Source: an uncultured Erysipelotrichaceae bacterium (GTDB lineage: Bacteria > Bacillota_I > Bacilli_A > Erysipelotrichales > Erysipelotrichaceae). Taken from it: DNA of 5,259 nt. The DNA is taken from assembly GCA_937893225.1 (NCBI GenBank), contig CALBJM010000290.1:1-5259 (forward strand), in the 5' to 3' direction. Within the stretch, counting starts at the first letter, position 1; every line of letters begins with the position of its first letter. Both the position numbers and the translations under genes were made by a program. The notes under the pieces were generated by a model that worked only from the letters and a program-made list of their open reading frames with translations, ran no database searches and was not told where the DNA came from. Shown piece after piece: positions 1 through 4,670 of this stretch.

Positions 1-79
1 AATTCTGGGGCTAATGTTAACGTTTTTTTGGGACAAAATCATTTTTGCTTGACACGTTAAGCGTTGACTTTTTGAATGC

Positions 80-111
80 AAAAAAGAAGTATAGCAAGAT
101 ACTATACTTCT
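80..111 (-). terminator. Intrinsic terminator of hsp20
   Basis: Read on the minus strand, a perfect 10-bp stem (AGAAGTATAG / CTATACTTCT, 102-111 with 85-94) with a 7-nt loop runs straight into six T residues at 85-80. It begins only 5 bp after the hsp20 stop codon. The plus-strand reading has no U-tract after the stem, so the element is directional and ends the hsp20 message. Confidence 0.93.
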
Positions 112-116
112 CAAAA

Positions 117-563
117 CTATTCAATTTCAATGTAACTACGCTTTGGCAATTCTTCTTTTTCTTCTACCTTTGGTACATTAATTTCCAATACACCACCATT
201 TAACTTTGCCTGGATGTCCTTTTCTTCGACACCTTCACCAACATAGAAACTTCTGCTTACAGAACCAACATAACGTTCCTGTCTGATCAATGAACCTTCT
301 TTGTCCTTTTCATCTTTATTCAGACCTTTTTCTGCTTCAATTGTTAGATAGCCATCATTCAACTGGATCTTTACATCTTCCTTCTTGAATCCTGGTAGAT
401 CGACCAGCATCTCATAATGGTCTTTCATATCACGGATATCTGTCTTCAACATATCCTTTTCATGATGTCCGAATAATGGATTCTTTCTTCCAAAGAAATC
501 TCTGTCAAAGTTATCAAAAACATCATAATCATCAAATAAGTTAGGTAAATAATTTCTCATCAT
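117..563 (-). CDS. hsp20: Small heat shock protein, Hsp20/alpha-crystallin family
   Basis: This is an ATP-independent holdase that binds unfolding proteins in the cytoplasm and keeps them soluble for the ATP-dependent chaperones. The 148-residue protein has the usual three parts. The N-terminal arm (about 1-39) is rich in Phe and Asp. The alpha-crystallin domain (about 40-131) contains DLPGFKKEDV at 55-64 and the signature LNGGVLEINVP at 121-131. The C-terminal tail carries an I-x-I anchor (Ile145 and Ile147) that docks neighbouring dimers in the oligomer. The length is normal for the family. I chose the ATG at 563-561 because a GGAGG lies 8 nt upstream. A TTG start at 578 would place that same GGAGG inside the coding region. 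A second ATG follows at once (residue 2). The gene sits alone between a CIRCE-like promoter and a strong terminator, although no terminator separates it from the upstream UPF0210 gene, so some read-through is possible. Confidence 0.95.
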   Translation of the reverse strand: MMRNYLPNLFDDYDVFDNFDRDFFGRKNPLFGHHEKDMLKTDIRDMKDHYEMLVDLPGFKKEDVKIQLNDGYLTIEAEKGLNKDEKDKEGSLIRQERYVGSVSRSFYVGEGVEEKDIQAKLNGGVLEINVPKVEEKEELPKRSYIEIE

Positions 564-571
564 AAACAACG

Positions 572-576
572 CCTCC
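572..576 (-). promoter_or_regulatory. Shine-Dalgarno site of hsp20
   Basis: GGAGG on the minus strand, 8 nt from the ATG at 563. It decides the start over the in-frame upstream TTG. Four of its five bases lie in the 6-bp segment that can pair with CTCCAA at 613-608, so it is also the target of the proposed thermometer structure. Confidence 0.85.
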
Positions 577-613
577 AAAGTTACCTTTTTCCCTAAGCGG
601 TGCTTAATTGGAG
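573..613 (-). promoter_or_regulatory. Candidate RNA thermometer sequestering the hsp20 RBS
   Basis: In the hsp20 leader, CUCCAA (613-608) is perfectly complementary to UUGGAG (578-573), which includes most of the Shine-Dalgarno sequence. The intervening RNA folds into its own small hairpin, UAAGC-ACC-GCUUA (606-594). The short AU-containing closing helix would be weak enough to melt on warming. This is the layout of ROSE-type or fourU-type thermometers, which are known upstream of small heat shock genes. The pairing is seen in the sequence; the temperature response is inference, and I recognise no specific Rfam family. Confidence 0.5.
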
Positions 614-619
614 CATCTC

Positions 620-645
620 TTGTAAGATCCTTTTTTATCTTACAA
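620..645 (-). repeat. 9-bp inverted repeat at the 5' end of the hsp20 leader
   Basis: A perfect 9-bp inverted repeat (TTGTAAGAT / ATCTTACAA) with an 8-nt spacer. On the minus strand no T-run follows, so it is not an intrinsic terminator. It lies at the predicted transcription start (about 642-644), so the mRNA would begin with a hairpin of at least 7 bp. It could stabilise the 5' end, be the first hairpin of a thermometer, or be a DNA operator. Confidence 0.6.
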
Positions 646-648
646 CTG

Positions 649-678
649 TATATATAGTCTTCTTTTTAGCAGAATCAA
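649..678 (-). promoter_or_regulatory. Housekeeping-type promoter of hsp20
   Basis: On the minus strand a -35 TTGATT (678-673) is followed by a TATATATA tract (656-649). This offers a -10 TATATA at 16- or 18-nt spacing. The start would fall near 642-644, giving a leader of about 80 nt. The -35 lies inside the CIRCE-like element, so a bound repressor would block RNA polymerase. Confidence 0.6.
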
Positions 679-692
679 GAGGTGAGTGCTAT
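666..692 (-). promoter_or_regulatory. CIRCE-like HrcA operator (degenerate)
   Basis: The consensus CIRCE is TTAGCACTC-N9-GAGTGCTAA. Here the plus strand reads TTAGCAGAA, a 9-nt spacer, then GAGTGCTAT: 14 of 18 arm positions match with the exact 27-bp geometry. The right arm is 8/9. The left arm keeps the outer TTAGCA and has lost CTC. It overlaps the -35 of the hsp20 promoter, which is where a repressor of a heat-shock gene would be expected. HrcA itself is not in the window. Confidence 0.7.
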
Positions 693-704
693 TTTTTGAT
701 AAAT

Positions 705-2069
705 TTAATTTTTCAATGCATTGATTGGAGATGGAATTCTACCTCCACGATTTACCATGACATCGGCACGTGTTTTTTTCACAGGCATGATTGGTCCCTC
801 ACCTAGTAATCCACCAAATACTAATTTTTCACCAGATTTTTTTCCAATGGCTGGAATCAATCTACAGGCAGTTGTTTTCGTATTTATCATACCTATAGCT
901 GCTTCATCAGCTATAATTGCCGAAATGGTTTCAGCACTAGTATCGCCTGGAATAATGATCATATCCAAACCAACAGAGCAAACACACGTCATTGCTTCTA
1001 ATTTTTCTAATGATAGTATTCCCTTTTCTGCAGCAGCAATCATTCCAGCATCTTCACTTACAGGAATAAATGCACCACTTAGACCACCAACAGATCCACT
1101 AGCCATTACGCCACCTTTTTTTACCGCATCATTCAGCATTGCTAAGCAAGCTGTTGTGCCAGGACCACCACATGTTTCTAATCCAATTTCCTCTAAAATC
1201 CGGGCTACAGAATCACCTACTGCAGGTGTAGGTGCAAGGGATAAATCTACAATACCAAATGGTACACCAAGTCTTTCAGCAGCTTCTGCGCCAACTAATT
1301 GACCCATTCGTGTAACTTTAAATGCTGTCTTTTTAATAATTTCTGCAATCTGATCCATAGATGCTTTTTTACCAGCTTTTCGAATTGCTTCTCTAACTAC
1401 CCCAGGGCCAGAAACACCTGTATTGATTACCACATCCGGTTCACTTACACCATGAAATCCGCCAGCCATAAATGGATTATCTTCTACAGCATTGCAAAAT
1501 ACAACTAACTTTGCTGCACCAAAACAATTATTATCTTTTGTCATTTCTGCGGTTTCTCTGACAATTTGCCCCATTAATTTAACCGCATCCATATTAATCC
1601 CTGCTTTTGTTGAGCCAATATTCACAGATGAACAAACAAGATCTGTTTCTTTTAATGCACGTGGAATAGAACGAATCAAGGCTTCATCACCTGGTGTCAT
1701 TCCTTTTTGAACAAGAGCAGAATAGCCTCCGATAAATGATGCCCCTACATCTTTAGCAGCCTTGTCTAATGCTTTAGCATACTTTACTGGATCACCACCA
1801 GAAACACTCACCAACATTGAAATTGGTGTTACGGTAATTCTTTGATTAATGATAGGAATCCCGTATTTCCCTTCAATATCTTTCGCTACATTTACGAGAT
1901 TTTTTGCTTTTTTTGTAATTTTGCGATATATTTTTTCACATGATTTATCAATATCTGCATCTGCACAATCTAAAAGGTTGATACCCATTGTAATTGTACG
2001 AATATCTAGATTTTCCTCTTCAATCATGCGAATCGTTTCTAAAATATTATTTGAACTTGAAGATAACAT
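705..2069 (-). CDS. UPF0210 (DUF711) family protein with PFL-like fold
   Basis: The 454 residues match the usual full length of UPF0210, a cytoplasmic family named 'PFL family' for structural resemblance to pyruvate formate-lyase; its reaction is not known. The conserved opening IRTITMGINLLDC is at residues 23-35. Glycine-rich stretches with conserved polar residues occur at about 300-306 (CGGPGTT) and 324-333. Cysteines at 300, 308, 362, 364 and 402 are candidates for active-site roles. I see no RVxGY glycyl-radical loop; the C-terminus reads VNRGGRIPSPIN (439-450), so true PFL chemistry should not be assumed. The start is the ATG at 2069, with GAGGTG 5 to 6 nt upstream. It begins 8 bp after the stop of the ACT-domain gene, the partner it is commonly found beside. 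The pairing suggests the ACT protein senses a ligand, perhaps an amino acid, for this enzyme, but that is inference. Confidence 0.93.
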   Translation of the reverse strand: MLSSSSNNILETIRMIEEENLDIRTITMGINLLDCADADIDKSCEKIYRKITKKAKNLVNVAKDIEGKYGIPIINQRITVTPISMLVSVSGGDPVKYAKALDKAAKDVGASFIGGYSALVQKGMTPGDEALIRSIPRALKETDLVCSSVNIGSTKAGINMDAVKLMGQIVRETAEMTKDNNCFGAAKLVVFCNAVEDNPFMAGGFHGVSEPDVVINTGVSGPGVVREAIRKAGKKASMDQIAEIIKKTAFKVTRMGQLVGAEAAERLGVPFGIVDLSLAPTPAVGDSVARILEEIGLETCGGPGTTACLAMLNDAVKKGGVMASGSVGGLSGAFIPVSEDAGMIAAAEKGILSLEKLEAMTCVCSVGLDMIIIPGDTSAETISAIIADEAAIGMINTKTTACRLIPAIGKKSGEKLVFGGLLGEGPIMPVKKTRADVMVNRGGRIPSPINALKN

Positions 2070-2077
2070 ATTTCACC

Positions 2078-2344
2078 TCAAATCGTATGCATAGCATTAA
2101 ATATATCTTCTGCCATAACGTGAATGTCCAATCCTTCTTCTTTGCCATATTGATCGAAAGAAGATGATATCTCTTGTATCTTTAATCCTTCTGGCACTTC
2201 AACAATCATCATCATAGTAAATAAGCCCTGCAATACTTTTTGCGTCACATCTTCAATATTGATATTTTGCTCAGCGCACTTTGTCGCAACATATGCCAAA
2301 ATACCTGGATGATCTTTCCCAACAACTGAAATAACTGCTCTCAT
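2078..2344 (-). CDS. ACT domain-containing protein, UPF0237 family
   Basis: An 88-residue single ACT domain, the usual size for UPF0237. ACT domains form dimers through a beta-alpha-beta-beta-alpha-beta fold and bind small ligands, often amino acids, to control partner proteins. The first strand VISVVGKD leads into the ligand-loop signature GKDHPGILA (residues 9-17), typical of this family, and the Met-rich strand FTMMMIVEV follows at about 42-50. There is no catalytic or DNA-binding domain attached, so it must act through a partner. The UPF0210 gene begins 8 bp downstream and is the obvious candidate. The ATG at 2344 has AGGAGG at 2349-2354, only 4 nt away, and that site overlaps the stop codon of the upstream lipoprotein gene, so the two are likely translationally coupled. 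It is related to the GcvR-like ACT group, but there is no evidence here for a glycine-cleavage role. Confidence 0.93.
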   Translation of the reverse strand: MRAVISVVGKDHPGILAYVATKCAEQNINIEDVTQKVLQGLFTMMMIVEVPEGLKIQEISSSFDQYGKEEGLDIHVMAEDIFNAMHTI

Positions 2345-2348
2345 TTTT

Positions 2349-2354
2349 CCTCCT
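2349..2354 (-). promoter_or_regulatory. RBS of the ACT gene overlapping the lipoprotein stop
   Basis: AGGAGG on the minus strand, 4 nt before the ACT ATG. Its first two bases are part of the TAG stop codon (2355-2353) of the lipoprotein gene. A ribosome finishing the lipoprotein ends on the next gene's Shine-Dalgarno site, which favours coupled translation from one mRNA. Confidence 0.8.
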
Positions 2355-3564
2355 ATTTCTGCAATTCACTTTGTAAATCACTTAATGACAATCCACAATA
2401 ATACAATTCCATTTCAAAATACTGTTCTACTGTTTTCACCATATCTGCAGTACTATCTTCACACCCCGAAGATTTTTGTTCGTTAGTAAAATTTACAGTA
2501 CATGCGCCCATCGCACCAATATTTCCTTTCCAGTTATATGTATATTTAATACTGTATTTTGTATAAGTAAAAGTTTTGTTTTTAAAGTCAATAGTATAAT
2601 TCTCATTATCATTATAATCTTGTTGATATGTACCATCATCTTCAATCGTATAGCCTAGTCGATTGACCAAACGCTTTTTAAATGTATCTTCTACCGTTTT
2701 TTCTTCCGAATCGTCATAACTATCATTGGAATCTATGTCTGAAGTATCGATATCTTCATAATACACATATTGTTCAAAGTGCTTTTTCATTTCTTTCGTA
2801 ATATCAATCTCAGTTTCATTTAACTTCAAATAATTTACAGATCCTTCATACAAGACATCAACAGTTTGACCATTCGTAGTAACACTTGTATCAAAACTAG
2901 ATTTTTCAGAAATAAAGTGTCCCTCAGCATCAAAAGTGTCAACAATTGTATTACTCTTTACACTATAACCATCATATTGCTTTAAACCATATGTATCGTA
3001 ACGAGAACTAAATAAATCTGACGCTTTTTGCGTATCTAAAATAATTGTATAAATCACATTATCTTTTGAATCTTTCTTAGCCTCAATAGAAGCAATATCG
3101 TCTTTTTCAAATGTATAAGGATGTAACGGAACTAACATTGTACTTTCAACATCACTATATTGCATATCTTCATAATATTGAATCCCATTATATGTGTTAT
3201 ACAATGTACCATCATAGTAATATCCTTCCATATTGAATGTATCACCATTCGATTCAATATTCTGTGTTAAATGAGCTTTTACTTCGCCATCTGTAGTCAC
3301 ATTTTCTAAAATACCATCAAAAGCAAAAATACCACTAGTATTATCACTATAGCTCATTGTATACGTAGAACTAATAGCTGCACTCCAACTATCCGTATTT
3401 TTTATATTTTCAACGGAAGCAGAATACGCTGCAAATGCATCTCCTTCAACTTGTGTATATGTATTGTTCTCTTCAATTGCAGAATTACTTAGATTACTTT
3501 TTTTTACCGTACAACCAACAAATAAGATTGTTGTAGATAAACCTATTAAAATATATTTTCTCAT
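2353..3564 (-). CDS. Uncharacterised lipoprotein, LolA/LppX-like N-terminal region suspected
   Basis: 403 residues that I do not recognise as a named family. MRK followed by a hydrophobic stretch ends in LFVGC with Cys18, a type II signal peptide, so the mature protein should be lipid-anchored on the outer face of the membrane. The box is slightly atypical, with Phe rather than Leu at -3. Residues about 50-270 alternate short polar/aromatic strands (for example EGYYYDGTLYNTYNG at 113-127) and resemble the beta-rich lipid-binding LppX/DUF6612-like lipoproteins, but this is a fold guess. An acidic, low-complexity linker (about 270-290, rich in Asp and Ser) leads to a second domain (about 290-403) with three cysteines, 355, 368 and 390. 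The start has no good Shine-Dalgarno site; an extended -10 element lies just upstream. Its stop overlaps the RBS of the ACT gene, linking a surface protein to a cytoplasmic sensor/enzyme pair. Confidence 0.85.
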   Translation of the reverse strand: MRKYILIGLSTTILFVGCTVKKSNLSNSAIEENNTYTQVEGDAFAAYSASVENIKNTDSWSAAISSTYTMSYSDNTSGIFAFDGILENVTTDGEVKAHLTQNIESNGDTFNMEGYYYDGTLYNTYNGIQYYEDMQYSDVESTMLVPLHPYTFEKDDIASIEAKKDSKDNVIYTIILDTQKASDLFSSRYDTYGLKQYDGYSVKSNTIVDTFDAEGHFISEKSSFDTSVTTNGQTVDVLYEGSVNYLKLNETEIDITKEMKKHFEQYVYYEDIDTSDIDSNDSYDDSEEKTVEDTFKKRLVNRLGYTIEDDGTYQQDYNDNENYTIDFKNKTFTYTKYSIKYTYNWKGNIGAMGACTVNFTNEQKSSGCEDSTADMVKTVEQYFEMELYYCGLSLSDLQSELQK

Positions 3565-3573
3565 AACTCTAGT

Positions 3574-3582
3574 ATTATAACA
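3574..3582 (-). promoter_or_regulatory. Extended -10 promoter immediately upstream of the lipoprotein gene
   Basis: TGTTATAAT on the minus strand is a perfect extended -10 (TGnTATAAT). No good -35 is visible at 16-18 nt, which extended -10 promoters can tolerate. The start of transcription would be near 3567, only about 3 nt before the ATG at 3564, giving a leaderless or nearly leaderless mRNA. That fits the lack of a Shine-Dalgarno sequence. Confidence 0.55.
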
Positions 3583-3630
3583 GTCTTATAGTATTTATAT
3601 GTGTAGAACCGACGAAAAAACAAAGGAAAT

Positions 3631-3658
3631 ATTTTATGAAAATACATAATTGTCTCAA
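3631..3658 (-). promoter_or_regulatory. Second possible promoter for the lipoprotein operon
   Basis: On the minus strand TTGAGA (3658-3653) and TAAAAT (3636-3631) are each 5/6 to consensus with a 16-nt spacer. The predicted start near 3624 would give a leader of about 60 nt. The TTTATGTNAC repeats lie just upstream of its -35. AT-rich DNA yields such matches easily, so this is tentative. Confidence 0.4.
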
Positions 3659-3672
3659 AGCACAACATTTTA

Positions 3673-3702
3673 TTTATGTAACATACATTTATTTTATGTC
3701 AC
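3673..3702. repeat. Two TTTATGTNAC direct repeats with 20-bp period (candidate operators)
   Basis: TTTATGTAAC (3673-3682) and TTTATGTCAC (3693-3702) agree at 9 of 10 bases and start exactly 20 bp apart, about two helical turns, so both would face the same side of the DNA. The first sits in an 11-bp palindrome TATGTAACATA (3675-3685), the shape expected for an XRE-type dimer. A shorter TTTATG at 3633 is a further 40 bp away. They lie between the XRE gene and the divergent lipoprotein gene. Confidence 0.5.
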
Positions 3703-3728
3703 GAAATAACGATTATTCTTTTACAATT

Positions 3729-3740
3729 TATATATAGAAT
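3729..3740 (+). promoter_or_regulatory. -10-like region of the XRE regulator gene
   Basis: The tract TATATATAGAAT ends 3 nt before the GTG start codon. It contains TATATA and TAGAAT, both acceptable -10 hexamers, but I find no matching -35. If the TATATA is used, transcription would begin at about 3741-3743, at the start codon. Confidence 0.35.
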
Positions 3741-3743
3741 AGA

Positions 3744-4079
3744 GTGAAAATTTTAAGAGAAGAAAGAAATCTGACACAAAAAGATCTCGCAGAAAAAGTA
3801 AATTCAAGTCAACAACTGATCAGTTTAATAGAAAAAGAAAACAAAGGACTAACCCTAGAACTCGCAATAAAGTTAGCAGATTTTTTTCAAGTAAATATGG
3901 ATTATCTTCTATGTAGAACAAATTATGTAGATAGTATTAAAATGGATGCAGAAATAAAAGAAACAGCAGACAGAGAAAAGAGAATTCTATATTACGTACG
4001 ACTTCTCTCCACAAAAAAACAAATTATCATTGAACAAATACTTGATTTGCTCATTAAACTTCTAGATAAACAAGACTAA
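3744..4079 (+). CDS. XRE/Cro-CI family transcriptional regulator
   Basis: A 111-residue DNA-binding protein. The helix-turn-helix fills residues about 1-58: LREERNLTQKDLAEKV (4-19) and recognition helix SQQLISLIEKE (22-32), followed by the LELAIKLADFFQVNMDYLL stretch (38-56) that closes the five-helix HTH_3 fold. The C-terminal part (about 60-111) is helical and ends in LLIKLLDKQD, probably for dimerisation; no sensor or peptidase domain is present. The start is GTG at 3744. An in-frame TAG only three codons upstream (3735-3737) limits alternatives, and there is no Shine-Dalgarno sequence, so the message may be leaderless. It is divergent from the lipoprotein-ACT-UPF0210 run, with paired repeats in the spacer, so self-regulation and control of that operon are the likely roles (inference). 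It could also be a stranded phage or toxin-antitoxin regulator, but no partner gene is adjacent. Confidence 0.88.
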   Translation: MKILREERNLTQKDLAEKVNSSQQLISLIEKENKGLTLELAIKLADFFQVNMDYLLCRTNYVDSIKMDAEIKETADREKRILYYVRLLSTKKQIIIEQILDLLIKLLDKQD

Positions 4080-4105
4080 AATAATATTATTAATAAAGCA
4101 TACAT

Positions 4106-4134
4106 AGAGCAGATTTTTTTCCTGCTCTTTTTTT
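4106..4134 (+). terminator. Intrinsic terminator of the XRE gene
   Basis: On the plus strand AGAGCAG (4106-4112) pairs with CTGCTCT (4122-4128) around a 9-nt loop, and seven T residues (4128-4134) follow. It is 26 bp after the XRE stop codon. Confidence 0.88.
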
Positions 4135-4220
4135 AAGCTGTATATAGTAAACTACAAGAGTTGCTAAAATCTCAATATTTTCAAGCAAATAGCGCTGTTT
4201 TTCTGAACAAATATGTAAGT

Positions 4221-4239
4221 TTTATACACTTTATACACA
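4221..4239 (+). repeat. Tandem TTTATACAC 9-mers resembling DnaA boxes
   Basis: TTTATACAC occurs twice back to back (4221-4229 and 4230-4238). Read one base later, the copies are TTATACACT (4222-4230) and TTATACACA (4231-4239). The second fits the relaxed DnaA-box consensus TTWTNCACA at all nine positions and the first at eight. A weaker TTATCCATC follows at 4293. Binding by DnaA is inference. Confidence 0.4.
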
Positions 4240-4356
4240 GAAAAACATTGGAAAAAGGATATTGTTATAGGCAGCTACTAGTATAGATCAATTTATCCAT
4301 CATGGAGGCAAATTCCTTCGAATCAAGAATCTGCTTCCGTAAATGTTTACTGTTTT

Positions 4357-4394
4357 AAAAAATGAAAAATGTGCGTGACATTAGCTTTCACGCA
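4357..4394 (-). terminator. Orphan minus-strand terminator-like hairpin
   Basis: Read on the minus strand, TGCGTGA (4394-4388) pairs with TCACGCA (4378-4372) around a 9-nt loop, and is followed by CATTTTTCATTTTTT (4371-4357). This is the form of an intrinsic terminator, though the U-tract is interrupted. No gene on the minus strand lies directly upstream except rplQ, which has its own terminator, so it could end a small RNA. Confidence 0.45.
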
Positions 4395-4418
4395 TCTCTG
4401 TTCCTAATAAAGCTAATG
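4379..4418 (-). promoter_or_regulatory. Antiterminator-like or pseudoknot pairing with the terminator loop
   Basis: CATTAGCTTT (minus strand 4418-4409) is perfectly complementary over 10 bp to AAAGCTAATG (4388-4379), which is the entire loop, plus one stem base, of the 4372-4394 hairpin. Forming this helix would loop out the 5' arm of the terminator stem, so the two structures compete, or they form a pseudoknot. This resembles an attenuator or riboswitch expression platform, but no regulated gene follows on that strand. Confidence 0.4.
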
Positions 4419-4621
4419 CATGAGCAAAATCCACTAAAGTAGTTTACCCTCATAAATTCTGTATTTTTACTGACGAATATAACGATATTCTCCTAATAGT
4501 TAAATTTGATCTTCTTTTTAAATATATTTTTATCTATTACAAAAACTATCGATATGGATATGAGCCAAAAATATTGGTCTATAACAAAATAGATGGCCAA
4601 ATTTACAAATATAGATTCATC

Positions 4622-4653
4622 AAAAAAAAGACTTATGATAAATCATAAGTCTT
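4622..4653 (-). terminator. Intrinsic terminator of the rpoA-rplQ operon
   Basis: On the minus strand a perfect 11-bp stem (AAGACTTATGA / TCATAAGTCTT, 4653-4643 with 4638-4628) with a 4-nt loop ends in eight T residues (4629-4622, overlapping the stem base). It lies 17 bp after the rplQ stop codon. Confidence 0.94.
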
Positions 4654-4670
4654 AAATTTGTGATAATGAA

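Larger units (their letters stand above)
4135..4621. other. Intergenic region without a convincing gene
   Basis: About 490 bp between the XRE terminator and the rplQ terminator. No frame has a good start with a ribosome binding site. The longest open stretch I found is 49 codons on the plus strand (4137-4283, no ATG and no RBS). The structured part is 4357-4418 (hairpin with a loop-complementary segment), and a tandem pair of 9-mers lies at 4221-4238. The region may hold a small RNA or decayed DNA; no insertion-sequence ends could be confirmed. Confidence 0.7.

Noticed and set aside
17..60. Inverted TTAACGT / ACGTTAA pair in the left edge, possible mobile-element end
   Set aside because: Only 7 bp, AT-rich, and no second feature of an insertion sequence can be seen because the window ends there.
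49..77. Plus-strand TTGACA with a TTGAAT 17 nt later, possible promoter
   Set aside because: The -35 is perfect but the -10 is only 4/6, and it would transcribe antisense into the hsp20 terminator with no gene on that strand. Kept only as a possible antisense start.
721..1302. Long open frame on the plus strand (193 codons)
   Set aside because: It is fully antisense to the well-supported UPF0210 gene and its translation is not like any protein family; it is a shadow frame.
4351..4418. Plus-strand slippery run (TTTTAAAAAA) followed by a pseudoknot, possible programmed frameshift as in IS3-type transposases
   Set aside because: No open reading frame enters the site in any plus-strand frame; stops are close on both sides.
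4381..4434. Tiny minus-strand frame from GTG (17 codons) inside the hairpin region, possible leader peptide
   Set aside because: The GAGGG upstream is too far for a good RBS, and the frame coincides with the structured inverted repeats, which explain the sequence better.
4147..4447. GTAAACTAC and GTAGTTTAC as terminal inverted repeats of a 300-bp MITE
   Set aside because: A 9-bp match at this distance is expected by chance in about 500 bp of AT-rich DNA, the flanks show no target-site duplication, and the match does not extend.
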